Shown: positions 12,054-24,340 of the stretch, in pieces
Layout of the letters: each line of letters opens with the position of its first letter
How positions within the stretch are numbered: the first letter of the stretch is position 1
Assembly (NCBI RefSeq): GCF_001540865.1
Contig: NC_033621.1
Coordinates: 16,948,573 to 17,012,572 of the forward strand
Reading direction: 5' to 3'
Length of the DNA stretch: 64,000 nt
Source: Ananas comosus
Taxonomy: Eukaryota > Streptophyta > Magnoliopsida > Poales > Bromeliaceae
Position numbers and translations under genes: made by a program
The notes under the pieces: generated by a model
The model's database searches: none
The model's input: only the letters and a program-made list of their open reading frames with translations
What the model was told of the DNA's origin: nothing

Positions 12054-13203
12054 TCACCGCGAGCCCTCCGGTTGCCTGACCACCATACCTCGCTCTCCAG
12101 ACCGTGCTAAAGGCTGCACATCTACAATCTGTCCCGGGGAGGAGAACGTCATCACCATCGGCAGAGGCTGGCCATCACGCAAGGGACGATTATACTTCGT
12201 GTGGTCCGATTGTCCGCAATAGAAACACCTTCCATCACACAGCGCACACCGACGCGCCCTGTGGGATCCACCATAGATCACACATCCCGAAGAAGATTAG
12301 CTAGCAGATAGCTCCGGGGTTCGAGACTGTGACTGCGACTGACTCGGGGGTTGCCTGAAACTAGATTGACCACCCGAACGGTCTCTAGGTCGCATTGCTC
12401 TTGTCTCTTGCTCATCAGACTCGCGCTCCTCTCGCACAGAGTCATCGCCTTGCTCTACCCACAAGGCTCGATCCAAGACCTCGGCAAAAGTTTGCAACTT
12501 GAACGGATTCACATATCAAAAAACTTCTGGCCGAAGTCCCCGCACAAAGCAATCAGCCTTGTCCCTGTTATCCTGCACCACATGTGGAACACAATTCACA
12601 ATACGGGTGAATTCCCGTTCATATTCCCTCACGGTACGGTCTCCTTGGCGAAGCTTCCTGAATTTCTCTTGAAGCCTTCTTTTCTCACTGTCGGGGAAAT
12701 ACACGGAGAATACCAATCCCCGAAACTCATCCCAAGTCATAGAAGGGAGATTAGGCGATCGATCTCGTTTGACGCCTTTCCACCATACCTTCGCCGACTT
12801 TTTCAAGCAATGTGCGGCTAGGTACACCTTGTCCCGCTCCAAGATATACAGATCCTCAAACAAAGTTTCCATGGAGTCTATCCACATCTCCATGATCCAC
12901 AGATCTGTATTCTCTCCATCAAAGGTAGGCGGCTTAAATTTGTTGAAAGCCATGAGGGCCGCCAAAGCTCGCTCCCTTTCCGCCTCCATTTCCACAGAAC
13001 CAGGGGCCACGGTCCCCGAATCCACCGCTATACTTGCCGGCACACGGCGCGTTGCTACCGGCGCAGCCGCCGCAGCCTGTCTTGCCAACAACTCGTGGAG
13101 CTCCTTGATCTGCTCCTCCTGTCGCTGCACTACGCCCATGAGCGTACTCAACTGTTCACGGAGCACTGGGTCTCCGCTCGCCTCGGACTGCTCAAGGACA
13201 GCT
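12054..13203 (-). pseudogene. gag of Ty3 element 2, one in-frame stop
   Basis: The minus frames 13166-12516, 12512-12297 and 12281-12054 are successive parts of one gag. The first contains the retrotransposon gag core, with the WIDSMETLF and VWWKGVKRDR blocks that match element 1 gag in position. A stop near 12514 separates it from the Arg/Ser/Gln-rich linker, which is followed by a zinc knuckle beginning CFYCG in which the last cysteine position looks replaced. The N-terminus is cut at about 13203, where sequence switches to an LTR of another element. Confidence 0.75.
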
Positions 13204-14470
13204 CTTTATGGCCTAATGTATTCTCATAATCCCAATGGCATATTACATCGTCATTTTCACTATATGAAATATGATTCCAAGTCCCAAATGCGAATGCTAA
13301 TCTCATGCATAAGTCTCACATGCAAGCTCTCTACTACATAGAGATCCAAAAATGCATTGTATACAACATAAGCATTTTAAGCATTCTAAAATTCATAAAT
13401 AATGCATCTAACATAAAAATGTATGATTTTCCATTTTATGATACTCAAAACAACAAAAATGATATTTTCTCATTCTTGGTGAGGTCAAACCCACCGAAGC
13501 TTCGCTAAAACTCTTTCGTTTTGCATAACGGAGTTGCCCACAATTCTCCTAGCACCCTAAAGATTACAAGAGAAGAGATACACATACGTTACGAAAAGCC
13601 CTAAGCTCAAACATTAACAAATTCTAGTAAAGGGGCAAAAACTCACCTAAAATGGTGATAATCTCTCTCGGACTCCAAACGGAAGCTAGAACCCTTCCAA
13701 TTCAACCTAGAGGAAGGTTCTAACCCAAGAGATCAAGCTCCAAAAGCCCTAAATCAAATTGTCCAAAAACAACCCTAAGTTTCCATTCTAGGATTTCATC
13801 TCCAATCAACCACCAAAACTTGAAATCTAGAGAAAAGAACAAGTTGCTTACCTCTTAGAAGTTTCAATCAAGGCTCAAAGTCCACTAGATGTGATGATCT
13901 TCCCTCTATCAAGCTCCAAGTCCAAGCTCCAAGCCTTCAACATGGAGGAAGTAGCACCAAGGAGCAAAAGAGGAGATCAAACCTTAAATCCCAAGCAAAA
14001 GAAGAAGAATAAACCAAAGAGGCAAAGGGGAAAGGAGCCCTACCCTGCTCTCCACCTTTCTCAGCTCAGGGTAGGCCCTAAGGGGCGTGGGGGCTGATAT
14101 AGAGAAGCCACAATGCGAAAACACCCCTGAAAAACTGCTATTTTGCAGTCTGCCAAAGTGTACCGGTACACAAAAAAGTGTACCGGTACAAATCCCACGA
14201 ATGCACAAACCCGAGCCTCGGGTTGGCCAGAAAACGCATCTGTACCGGTACAACCATCAAGGTTGTACCGGTACACAGCCCTGCTGAGGCAACCCGAGCA
14301 GACCAATTAATCCAATCTTCTGAATTTTAGTGCCAAGTTTAAAACCCCAATTCTCGGGATGCGAGCCATGGGTCGTAACACTATCTATGACCCTCCAGAA
14401 ACGGTGGAAAGGCTCAAAACACAGATCAAACACTGGAACCTCGCAATTTGCAAAGGTCCAGTGTGTTACA
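13204..14470 (-). repeat. 3' LTR of Ty3 element 3 (incomplete at its end)
   Basis: The minus strand starts TGTAACACACTGG at 14470. It contains GTACCGGTAC palindromes at about 14160-14280, including a near-perfect hairpin around 14251-14275, and a splice-donor match GAG|GTAAGC at 13851/13852. It joins the gag remnant of element 2 abruptly at 13203 without the expected LTR end. Confidence 0.8.
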
Positions 14471-15468
14471 TTCACCCATCCTAAAAAGGAGTTTCGTCTA
14501 CGAAACTCAAAAAGTAAAGTACCTCAAGCCTTCATCTGAAAAATGATGGGGATAGCGCTCCTGCAGTGCGCTCTCCAACTCCCAAGTGGCCTCGCGTTCA
14601 TCGTGGTTGCTTCAAAGCACCTTCACAAACGGAATGTCGCGGTTCCGTAGCTTTTTCACCTCGCGAGCCAAAATCCTCGTAGGTTACTCCTCGAAGCTCA
14701 AACCATCCCTCAACTCCAACGGTGTAGCATTCAATACATGAACCGGATCATGGATGTACTTCCGAAGGACCGATACATGAAATACATTGTGTACACCCGA
14801 TAGGTTCGGTGGTAGAGCAAGTCGATACGCTACCGGACCTACACGCTCCAAAACCTCATATGGTCCAATGTATCGGGGGCTCAACTTGCCTCGGATACCA
14901 AATCTTCTAATTTCCTTGGTCGGCGAGACTTCAAAAGGACATGATCTCCAATCTGAAACTCCAAGTCTCGTCGACGCTTGTCAGCATAACTCTTTTGCCT
15001 ACTCTGGGCTGTCAACAGTCGCTCCCGAGCAATACGAACCTTGTCCTTTGCTTCCTGGAGTACATCAGGGCCTAAAGCCAATTTCTTGCCAACTTCACTC
15101 CAATAAAGTGGCGATCTACACTTTCATCCATAAAATGTCTCGAATGGTGCCATCTTGATGCTTGCTTGATAACTATTGTTATAAGCAAACTCCGCCATCG
15201 GTAGATGCTGTGACCATCCTCCCTGGAAATCAATCACACAGGCTCGAAGCATGTCCTCAAGAGTTTGTATAGTGCGCTCTGACTGCCCGTCACTCTGAGG
15301 GTAGAAAGCTGTACTAAAATCCAAGCGCGTGCCCAAGGCATTCTGTAAGCTCCTCTAAAAATAAGATACAAAACGGGGATCTCGATCCAAAACTATAGAA
15401 ATAGGTACCCGGTGCAATCGCACAATCTCATCAAGATATACCGGTGCGAGTCTCTCACCAGTCCAAGT
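14471..15468 (-). pseudogene. 3' half of integrase plus chromodomain of Ty3 element 3
   Basis: Minus frames 15582-15355, 15336-15124, 15081-14881 and 14884-14684 encode the second half of the integrase core ([24 protein letters not shown]) and the C-terminal SPRYIGPYE module, separated by stops or frameshifts. The chromodomain is interrupted by TGA at 14612-14614 where element 1 has Trp. A polypurine tract lies at 14471-14487 next to the LTR. The 5' end of this piece is the insertion point of the solo LTR. Confidence 0.82.
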
Positions 15469-17935
15469 TGTAAGGGAAGTGAATTCTCGAAATCCGGGGA
15501 TTAGACTTCGTTGGGAATCGACTGATTGTCGAGTGTGTAAGCTTCGAAAAGTCCAAAGGTGGTTATAATGCATAAAGAGCATTGAGGAAATGTCCGCGAG
15601 AGCACCAGTGCAAAAACAGCACTGGAGCAGAAATGCTCTCGGGGACCGGTCCCTGGCAGGGAGGGACCGGTTCCATCGGGCTAGACTGCGGGAGTCTCTG
15701 ATGAGACCGGTCCCTGGCAGGCAGGGAACGGTTCCCGAACGTTAACCCTGCGAGACAAGCCGAAATTTGGCTAAGTCCCGAGAATCCAGCTCTCGGGACC
15801 GGTCTCTCGGATAAGGACCGGTCTCCCGAGGACCGGTCTCTCGAGCAGGGACTGGTTCCCGAACGCGAAAGCCCCTTTGCCTGATTGTGCAGCTCTCAGG
15901 GACCGGTCTCCCCGAGCTGGGACCGGTCCCTCACTGCGAAAATAGCCCAGGGAGGGCTGTTTCAGGAGGTGAAAAGTTGAGGGGCTTATTTGCAAATTGG
16001 CTATAAGAGAGGCTTGGGGACCCCTCTCTCCCTCTCAGTTGATTTCTCTCCCTCTCTCACACCATTTGCTCTCTCTCTCTAGAAAGGAAAAGAATGAGAA
16101 GGAGAAGGAAAGGAGAAAAAAAGAAGAAGAAAGAAGAGGAGAGGAAGGAGAAGAAGTAGGAGAAGAAGAAGACGAAGGTGAAGATCACCTTCCTCATCTA
16201 CTCCTTCTTCCTGGACTAAGCTTTTGAAGGTAAGCTTCTAGCCCTACAATGGTGGATTTCTTATGGTAGGGTTTTGTGGCTTGGAAATGGTTCAATTGGA
16301 ACCTATTGAAGCTTGGGAGAAGGTTCGAGCTCGAAATTGAAGCTCGCACCGCGGATTTCTCCATTGTTGAGACCTAGGGCTCAGAATTGGGATTTTGGCA
16401 AATGCAGGGTTTTGATCTAATTTGTTGGGTCGCAAACCTAATTGCTAGGTCCCTGAACGCGTCGGCGAAGACGGTTCGTCGATCCGTCGAGTAGGTGCGG
16501 AGTTATCGCCAAAGAAGACCCTCGGAGCATCGTTCTCGCTTAGAAGGCCAACGAGGCGTCGAAACGTTGGCGAATCGCATTCGAAGAGTCATGGCATCGC
16601 CACAAGGTGGGGGAGTGCCATCCCGAAGCAGTCGAACTGCTTTCTATGTCTGAGTACTAATGTCGATCAGTTATATATTGTGATATAGCATTATAGGGTG
16701 TTAAATGTAATTGTACATATCTTTGCATGCTAGTGATAGTTTGGGTTGTGGATACAATGAATGAGAACCTAGTGTGCATGAGTGGATACTATGAGATAGT
16801 TCGCCCTATATGTGATGAATATGTCTATGTGAATGAGAACCTAGTGTAGTGGAAACTAGTGTGTCAAGAACTTGTCAAGAGAATGAGTGGCATCTAGTAA
16901 ACAGTGAACCCAGAACGAGTGGCACCCAGTTAGTATGGACACCTAATGTTATAGTGACACCAATTCCAGTTGGTTAGGGTGTTCCCAGTTATGAGATTGG
17001 ATCGAGCTCACTTAGCCTGTCTGCACCTGTGGAGGTAGCTCCTCACAGGTAGTGCACTCCGGAGTTTGGCACGCGAGGGGGCCAGTGTAGTGCCCTTGGA
17101 CCAGTGTAGTGTCCGCAGGCGGTCTCGGGGTAGGTGAATAGCTAGCCACCTCCCCTATGAGACTTAGAGACGTGAGACTGTGAGCGAACCTTGCGTTCGC
17201 CGAGAGATTGGGTAATTGGTTGAATGATTTCATTATTGAGCATGGTAGTATGATAGCCAGCCTTCTCACTATGAGTCCCATGCATGCATCATACTGGATT
17301 GAGGCATCGATAGAGCATAGTTCGTAGATGCTCATTACTGTTAATGCTTTCAGTTTTACATATCTATCTATCTGCATATCTATCTGTGCCTGCTTAGACC
17401 TAGTGGGGAGATCGGCGGAGTCGGCGGCCGAACCCACTGGGAACTATTCGTAGTTCTCACTCCACCATGTTGCAGGTCCGAGTTCGAGCGCCCCCGGGGA
17501 GGATCGTGGCAAGGGCGTAGCGCCCTAGCGGTATATGTATATAGCTAGCTTACCTCCTTTTGCATTAGCCCTACCCTGTACTTATGTTTGAGAGTAGATT
17601 GATGTATAGGGTGAGGTTTTGAGAGGATTGTATGTATTGTACCTACATTTTGGGAAGAATGTAAAGGATAAGATAATTGTATAGATGAATTAATAGTTAA
17701 GTACATCTCTCTTTTATCACTTGTATACTTTACATGTGTTGCTTGCTCTTAGTTGATAAGCACTGTTTGTGCTCTCGTGGTTGTGGTATGATTGTGTATG
17801 TATTCAAGTTGTTTCCTGGGAACTTGTTGTACACAATCTAGTTGTTCCAGCCTTGGGCGGACAGTGGAAGTGCTGTCCGTTCGCCGCGCCCGAACCGTGC
17901 CAAATTGGTAACGACCTCGGGGCGGGGGCGTGACA
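15469..17935 (+). repeat. Solo Ty3 LTR with perfect target duplication, inserted in integrase of element 3
   Basis: It starts TGTAAGGGAAGTG and ends GGCGTGACA. It is flanked by CAAGT at 15464-15468 and 17936-17940. Removing it restores the integrase reading in element 3, as comparison with 61560-61620 shows. No internal region or second LTR is present, so it is the product of LTR-LTR recombination. Inside are ACCGGT hairpins at about 15640-15930, a CT-rich tract near 16050-16080, GA-rich leader and a splice-donor match GAAG|GTAAGC at 16229/16230. It is the full-length reference for the element 1 LTR family (2467 bp). Its short frames are not genes. Confidence 0.93.
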
Positions 17936-17940
17936 CAAGT

Positions 17941-20137
17941 AGTGTGAATAGGTATGAAATTAGCTGATTTCGTCAATCTATCCACGATCACCCAAATAGC
18001 ATCATGCCCGGCCTGAGACCGAGGCAATCCCATCACGAAGTCCATGGTGATCTTCTCCCACTTCCACATTGGAATTGGTAAACTTTGCAATTTTTCCGCG
18101 GGGACTCGATACTCAGCTTTTACCTGTTGGCAAGTTAGACATCTAGCAACAAACTCACCAACGTTCTTTTTCATCCCGGGCCACCAATAAAGCAACTTCA
18201 GGTCCTTGTACATCTTGGTGCCTCTCGGATATATCGCATAGGGTGCACGGTGTGCTTCTTGAAGAATGTCCTCTTTAATACCCAAATCCGCCGGTACACA
18301 CAACCGCCCGTGGAAACACATCAATCCAACACCGTCCACAGTGAAGTCACCGATGCAACAATCAACCATCTTAGCTCGAAGCCTTTGTAACTCCACATCG
18401 TGAGCTTGCTTTTCTTTAATTCTATCCAAAAGGGTAGGTTGCACCACCAAAGCCATTAACCTCAAAGGTATATCAGGAGCCACCACCTCCAACTCCAACC
18501 ACTTCATCTCTCGATCAAGGGCGGTTGAGTAACCACAAGCATCACTAAATTTTTCGTCGATTTCCGACTTAGCGCATCCGCCACCACGTTAGCCTTGCCC
18601 GGATGGTAAAGAATCGTCAAGTCATAATCCTTAAGTAGCTCCAACCATCTGCGCTGCCTCAAGTTCAACTCCTTCTGAGTGAATAAATACTTTAAGCTCT
18701 TGTGATCCGTATACACTTCACACCGCTCGCCATAATGATAATAGCGCCAAAGCTTCAATGCAAAGACCACGACCGCCAACTCCAAGTCGTGAGTAGGGTA
18801 ATTCCTTTCATACTCCTTTAATTAGTGAGAAGCATACGCGATCACTTTCCCGTCCTGCATCAAAATACAGCCCAATCCATTAAAGGAAGCATCACTATAA
18901 ATCACATACCTTGCTCGAGCAATTGGCAGGGTTAGGGTCGGGGCAGTCGTCAATCTCTGCTTCAACTCTTGAAAGCTCTTTTTACACGCATCGTTCTAGA
19001 TGAACTTAACGCCTTTATGCGTGAGCCTCGTGAGGGGAGTAGATAACTTTGCAAACCCCTCAACAAACCGTCGGTAGTAGCCGGCCAAACCAATAAAACT
19101 CCGTATCTCGGTAACACTCGTCGGCCTCGGCCAATCCTTGATAGCTTCAATTTTCCTTGGATCCACAGCTATACCTGATCCTGAAACCAAATGGCCCAAA
19201 AATGCCACATCTCTAAGCCAAAACTCACACTTTTTCAATTTGGCATAGAGCTTCCTTTTCCGAAGCACTTGAAGTACTAGCCTCATATGTTCCTCGTGAT
19301 CCGCATCACTTCGGGAATAGACCAATATATCGTCGATGAACACCACGACGAACCTATCTAGATAAGTCTTGAAAACACAGTTCATTAGATCCATAAAAGC
19401 TGCCGGGGTATTAGTAAGCCCAACAGTATAACTGTAAACTTGTAATGTCCATACCGTGTCCTAAAAGCCGTCTTTGATACATCCTCGGGTGCAATCTTCA
19501 GCTGGTGATATCCCGACTGCAAGTCGATCTTAGAATACGCACTAGATTCCTAAAGCTGATCAAATAGATCATCAATCCTCAGTAACGGATACTTGTTCTT
19601 AATCGTGACTTTATTCAGTTCACGATAGTCCACGCATAAGCGAAGTGATCCGTCCTTCTTCTTGACAAATAGGACCGGTGCTTCCCAAGTTGACACACTC
19701 GGTCGCACAAAACCTTTATCTAGAAGGTCTTGCAACTGTGCCTTCAGCTCTTTCAGTTCCGCTGGTGCCATCCTATAGGGTGCCTTTGAGATTGGAGTAG
19801 TTCCGGGGACGAGATCTACCATAAACTCAATCTCCCTATCAGGTGGCATGCCTGGTAGCTCTGCTGGAAACACGTCTCCAAACTCCCGTACTACGGGGAT
19901 ATCCTCAATCCTAGGGGCGTCAGCATCACCCTGCAACACGATAGTAGCCAAATAGGCTACGCAGCCTCTGCTAATCAACTGTCTAGCTTGAGAGGAGCTA
20001 ATCGTCACCGCAAACAGTGAACTCTGGCATCCTCGATACACAACTTCCTCATGCCCCGGCTCTCTAAAAGTCACTGTTTGATTCTTGCAATCGATAGTGA
20101 CAAAGTACTTGGTCAACCAATCCATGCCCAAAATATA
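17941..20137 (-). pseudogene. protease end, reverse transcriptase, RNase H and first half of integrase of Ty3 element 3
   Basis: Minus frame 20131-19550 covers the end of protease ([10 protein letters not shown]) and the reverse transcriptase start ([16 protein letters not shown]) and ends in a stop at a glutamine position. Frame 19394-18996 contains the FIDD box. Frame 18785-18504 is the end of RNase H ([17 protein letters not shown]). Frame 18507 down to about 17941 is the integrase zinc-binding region ([10 protein letters not shown]) and catalytic core start. At 20137 the sequence changes abruptly to LTR, so gag and the protease start are deleted. Confidence 0.85.
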
Positions 20138-20987
20138 TCAAACCTAGAGGAAGGTTCTAACCCAAGAGATCAAGCACCAAAAGCCCTAAATCAAATTGCC
20201 CAAAAACAACCCTAAGTTTTCATTCTAGGGTTTCATCTCAAATCAACCACCAAAACTTGAAATCTAGAGGAAAGAACAAGTTGCGTACCTCTAAGAAGCT
20301 TCAATCAAGGCTCAAAGTCCACTAGGTGTGATGATCTTCCCTCTATCAAGCTCCAAGTCCAAGCTCCAAGCCTTCAACATGGAGGAAGTAGCACCAAGGA
20401 GCAAAAGAGGAGATCAAACCTTAAATCCCAAGCAAAAGGGGAAGAATAAACCAAAGAGGAGAAGGGGAAAGGAGCCCTACCTTGCTCTCCACCTTTCTCA
20501 GCTTAGGGGAGGCCCTAAGGGGCGTAGGGGCTGATATAGAAAAGCCACAATGCGAAAACACCCCTAAAAAACTGCTATTTTGCAGTCTGCCAAAGTGTAC
20601 CGGTACACGGGAAAGTGTACCGGTACAAATCCCACGAATGCACAAACCCGAGCCTCGGGTTGGCCAGAAAATGCATCTGTACCGGTACAACCATCAAGGC
20701 TGTACCGGTACAAAATGTGTTCCTGTACAACCATCAAGGCTATACCGGTACAAAATGTGTTCGGTACAAGCATCAAGGTTGTATCGGTACACAGCCCTGC
20801 TGAGGCAACCCGAGAGCAGACCAATTAATCCAATCTTCTGGATTTTGGTGCCAAGTTTAAAACCCCAATTCTCGGGATGCTAGCCATGGGTCGGAACACT
20901 ATCTACGACCCTCCAGAAACTGTGGAAAGGCTCAGAACACAGATCAAACACTCGAACCTCGCAATTTGCAAAGGTCCAGTGTGTTGC
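20138..20987 (-). repeat. 5' LTR fragment of Ty3 element 3
   Basis: The minus strand begins TGCAACACACTGG at 20987 and matches the 3' LTR through to about 13705. It is truncated there and fused to pol. It differs from the 3' LTR by an expansion at about 20680-20795, where a unit of roughly 37 bases containing GTACCGGTAC is repeated. Its splice donor reads GTACGC rather than GTAAGC. Confidence 0.78.
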
Positions 20988-21504
20988 AGCTTACCTCTAA
21001 AGAAAGCTCTCTTTCAAGCTAATGATGAAGAAGAAGGAAGCTTCAGCTCTAAGCAAGCTTCTTTTCCCAAACTCCACCTTCTTGGAGCAAACCCTAGAGA
21101 GAGAGGGAGAGGAAGAGGTTTAGAGAGAGAGAGAGAGAAAGGTTTCTTATGTTGTGTATGAAGGGGAAATGAGAGAAATGGGATAAAACCCATCTATACA
21201 CACTCCAATTGCACAAATGCACATAGCCCCTCACACAAATGACACTTTGCACCAATTTCATGTTTTTTGGTGTACAGTGTCCGGACCCTACATGCAGGGT
21301 CCGGATCCCGAGAGCATTCCAAATACAAAAATTTTTGAAAATCTCAAATCTTGCTCTCCAAAGTCCCATTTGGTCCCTTATACCCTTATAAGTCATTCCG
21401 ATCACTCGGAACACTCAACGAACCTCTTTAAAGCATCCAATACCATACTTTAGTCAATTTTGATTAAAGTTTGATTTAGCGCATCGAGGACTCGGTACAC
21501 TACA
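20988..21504 (-). repeat. Ty3 LTR fragment, minus strand (U3 to splice donor only)
   Basis: The minus strand starts TGTAGTGTACCGAG at 21504. It has a GGTCCGGACC-type palindrome pair at about 21278-21306, a CT-rich tract, and ends with GAG|GTAAGC exactly where element 3 begins. It appears to be an LTR interrupted by the insertion of element 3. Confidence 0.6.
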
Positions 21505-21612
21505 CCGTGGGTGGTATGCGGTGTAGTTTGGGCACAGGCTGGACTAGCCAGTTGGCGGTCCATTGTGATTGGGTCAGTGTGATTGATTTGTAGCTAGTGA
21601 TGCATTTCTATG
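21505..21612. other. Short unassigned stretch between LTR fragments
   Basis: About 100 bases carry no recognisable coding or LTR signal. It may be remaining flank of an older insertion. Confidence 0.4.
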
Positions 21613-22457
21613 TGTCACGCCCCGGATTACCACGTTTCCCCGGGCACGCCCACAAACCCACCATATACATAAGAATTTTCAATATATACGAAGCGATAGT
21701 TGTACCTATAATCAAATCATAGCTACAATCAGAAGTATAGAGCTGCTAAACTAAAACATTTATATATAAACATAAAGGGGTTCTGGTACATACAAAAGTC
21801 TGCAATCCAACTCGCTCCAGCGAGTACAACGACAATATGAAAATATGTACATAGAAAGCCCCAAAACTACCTCTGGATGGTACTCCTCTAGTACGGCGAC
21901 AAGACTGGTAGGGATCTAGCTCGCGATTCCCTTCCCACGGTCCAAGTCAGCAACAGCAGCAGCCGCAGACAAAGGCTCTGCAAAAAAGGTGTCACAACTG
22001 GGTGTGAGAACTACTGCAAAATAGAGTAGTCCACAGTGGGTACCGCCACTGACAGCAACGGCTCACTCACTAAGTCTACAGAAATATGTGCAAGGGATAG
22101 TAAGGAAAGCTGAAAAAACTCTACAGCCACATGCCACTCGATTATCGCTAACCACGCAGGTTATCTGTAGATATGTATAAAAAAAATCTCACTGGCCCAA
22201 TCTCACTAGGGACTATGATACACCCGTCCCGCCTGTCTAAGCTACACCGTACACCGCCCGAGGACGGCCGGTGGAGAGTAAAGTCAAAACCGGACTACTG
22301 CGACATCAACGCGAAGCAAAGTAGCCAGACTCTGGAGCGGCACTCGTGGGCGCGACCCAACCGAGTATACAAGCGTGTCTCTGCCGAGCTCAATCAAGCT
22401 CTCACAAGCTGTAGTCAATGCAAATGAGTCTAACTGGTCTAACAACCAAAACTGACG
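21613..22457 (-). repeat. Ty3 LTR 3' end fragment, minus strand
   Basis: The plus strand reads TGTCACGCCCCGG, the complement of the shared Ty3 LTR end CGGGGCGTGACA, so this is the end of a minus-strand LTR. It is cut at 22457 by the start of the next LTR. The short frame at 22173-22427 has no domain. Confidence 0.65.
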
Positions 22458-24340
22458 TGTAAGGTAATGGATCCTCGACATGTGAAACCGAACTTCGGTC
22501 AAAGTTGACCGAAATGCGGAGTTGATTGCTTCGGAATGCTTTGGAAAAGTCCGTTGTGCATTCCGAAGGCTTGGAAATGCTTGGGTGTTAAGGAACCTTG
22601 GTGAGCACTTGTATTCAAATGCTGAAAATTTCGTATTTGGGGTGCTTACAGGGTCCGGACCCTGTAGGGTCCGGACCCGTAGCCGAAAACTGCCCAGTCT
22701 GGGCAATGTGTAAAAGGTGTAGTTGAGGGTGTTTTGTGCAATTGTGTGCAAGTGGGGGTATTTGAGTAAGGTTTCTACTCACTTCTCTCACTCTCCCTCA
22801 CATTTCTAAAACCTAAGAGGAAGCTTTTCACTTTCTTTCTCTAAGGAGTCACTCTCTCTCTCTTCGAGGGATGGACCAAGAAGAGAAGGTGGAGGAGAAT
22901 AGAGCTTGGAGGTGAAGCTTCTTCCTCTTCTTCTTCCTTGGCTTGAGAAGGAACTTGTTGAGGTAAGCTTCTTGACCTCTAATGATAGATTGCTAGGGCT
23001 TGGTTTAAATACCCTAGGAATGGAATTAAATGGAACCCTAGGTGTTACTACATTCATTTATTGCATGAATCATGAGCTAGATGGAGTATTCTTGCAATTT
23101 TGGATGTTAGGGTTTCAAATGGGGTTTTTACCATAGGTTGGGTTAAATGTAAATTAATCTTATGGAAACCTAATTGAAGGTAAAACCGACACTGTGGGCA
23201 ACTCGAATTGAAGTTCTTACAGACGTGCGGCGAGATATCGAGGAAAAGTACGATTTTCGGTTCATTTGTGTGGGGTCGAGCCGAAACGTCTATAAATTGC
23301 GAGACTAGGATTCTAGCATCGCGACATCACCAGAAGGTAGGGGGTGCTATCCGAAGCAATCGAACTTCTTTCTATGTCAAAGTTGTTATTGTTGAGCATA
23401 TTTATCATATGTCATTGTTATGCATTGTAGGATATTTGATAGATGTATTTCAATTCCTTGCATGCTTCCATGGTAGATATAGCATTGTGAGTTGGACACA
23501 TGATCTAGTGGATGCATGAGGATTGGGTCTTGACATGGAATCCTATAGTGCTATGAACAAGTGATGAACTTGAACGAAAACAAGCGGTGAACTCGAATAA
23601 TGTTATGACATAGAAGAGTGGCATGTGAAACTAGTGCAGTAGAGACACTTATGACATGATGAACATAGGGATAGATGATTTCCCAAGTATGGATATGTGG
23701 CATGTGAACTAGTGTAGTAGTGACACTTAAATATGAACATAGGGATAGATGATTTCCCAAGTATGGATATGTGGCATATGAACTAGTATAGTAGTGAGAC
23801 TTAAATATGAACATTGGGATAGATGGTTTTCCGAGTTGTTGTTATCCCTAGTTGGTAGGGTATCCTCAAGTTGAGAGGATTGGATCATACTCACATAGTC
23901 TGTTCTAGCTTGACGGTGGTCGCTCCACCCAAGCAGTGAGCTCCAAAGTTGTCACACGATGGGTTAACGTACCTACCCAGCAGACAGTCTCGAGTGTGCG
24001 CAGCGGATAGGTCTCCTCACCTATGGGATTGAGTTGTGAGTCGAGGCGTAACCTTCGGGTTAGCCAAGAAGATTGGGTGACAAGTATATGAATGACATAC
24101 CTCATGAGCATAGTAGAATGATAGTTGATTTCATTACTATGTAGACACTTCATTCATTTCTTTCATGTTGATTAAGGCATAGTAGTATGATAGTAGATTT
24201 CATTACTATGTTAGCAGATTTCATTATCATATTATATCTCTACTTATGCCTATTTAGATTTAGTGGGAAGATCGGCGAAGTCGGCGGCTGAACCCACTGG
24301 AAGCTATTATTAGTTCACTATAGTTGAGGGAGTCTCATAA
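22458..24340 (+). repeat. Ty3 LTR, plus strand, truncated at its 3' end
   Basis: It starts TGTAAGGTAATGG. It carries a paired GGTCCGGACC hairpin at about 22650-22680, CT- and GA-rich leader tracts, and a splice-donor match GAG|GTAAGC at 22962/22963. Near its right end it has the family block around 24245-24300 (AAGTCGGCGGC...CCCACTGG), also found at the right end of the element 1 LTR. It breaks off where a Tourist-like MITE begins. Confidence 0.7.
23616..23845 (+). repeat. Minisatellite of about 74-bp units inside an LTR
   Basis: Three successive copies of a unit containing GTGGCATGTGAACTAGT...GATAGATGATTTCCCAAG occur in the middle of the LTR. The complete LTR at 15469 has related but non-tandem sequence in the same place, so the array expanded in this copy. 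Confidence 0.65.

Larger units (their letters stand above)
13204..20987 (-). mobile_element. Ty3 element 3 (minus strand), truncated at both LTRs and split by a solo LTR
   Basis: In minus-strand order: 5' LTR fragment 20987-20138; a deletion that removes the rest of that LTR, the primer site and gag; pol from 20137 downward; a plus-strand solo LTR inserted at 15469-17935; the remainder of integrase to 14471; and the 3' LTR 14470-13204, which lacks its final part. The two LTR pieces share long runs such as the stretch around 13705-14470 and 20150-20987. It is closely related to the element at 60581-64000. Confidence 0.85.
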
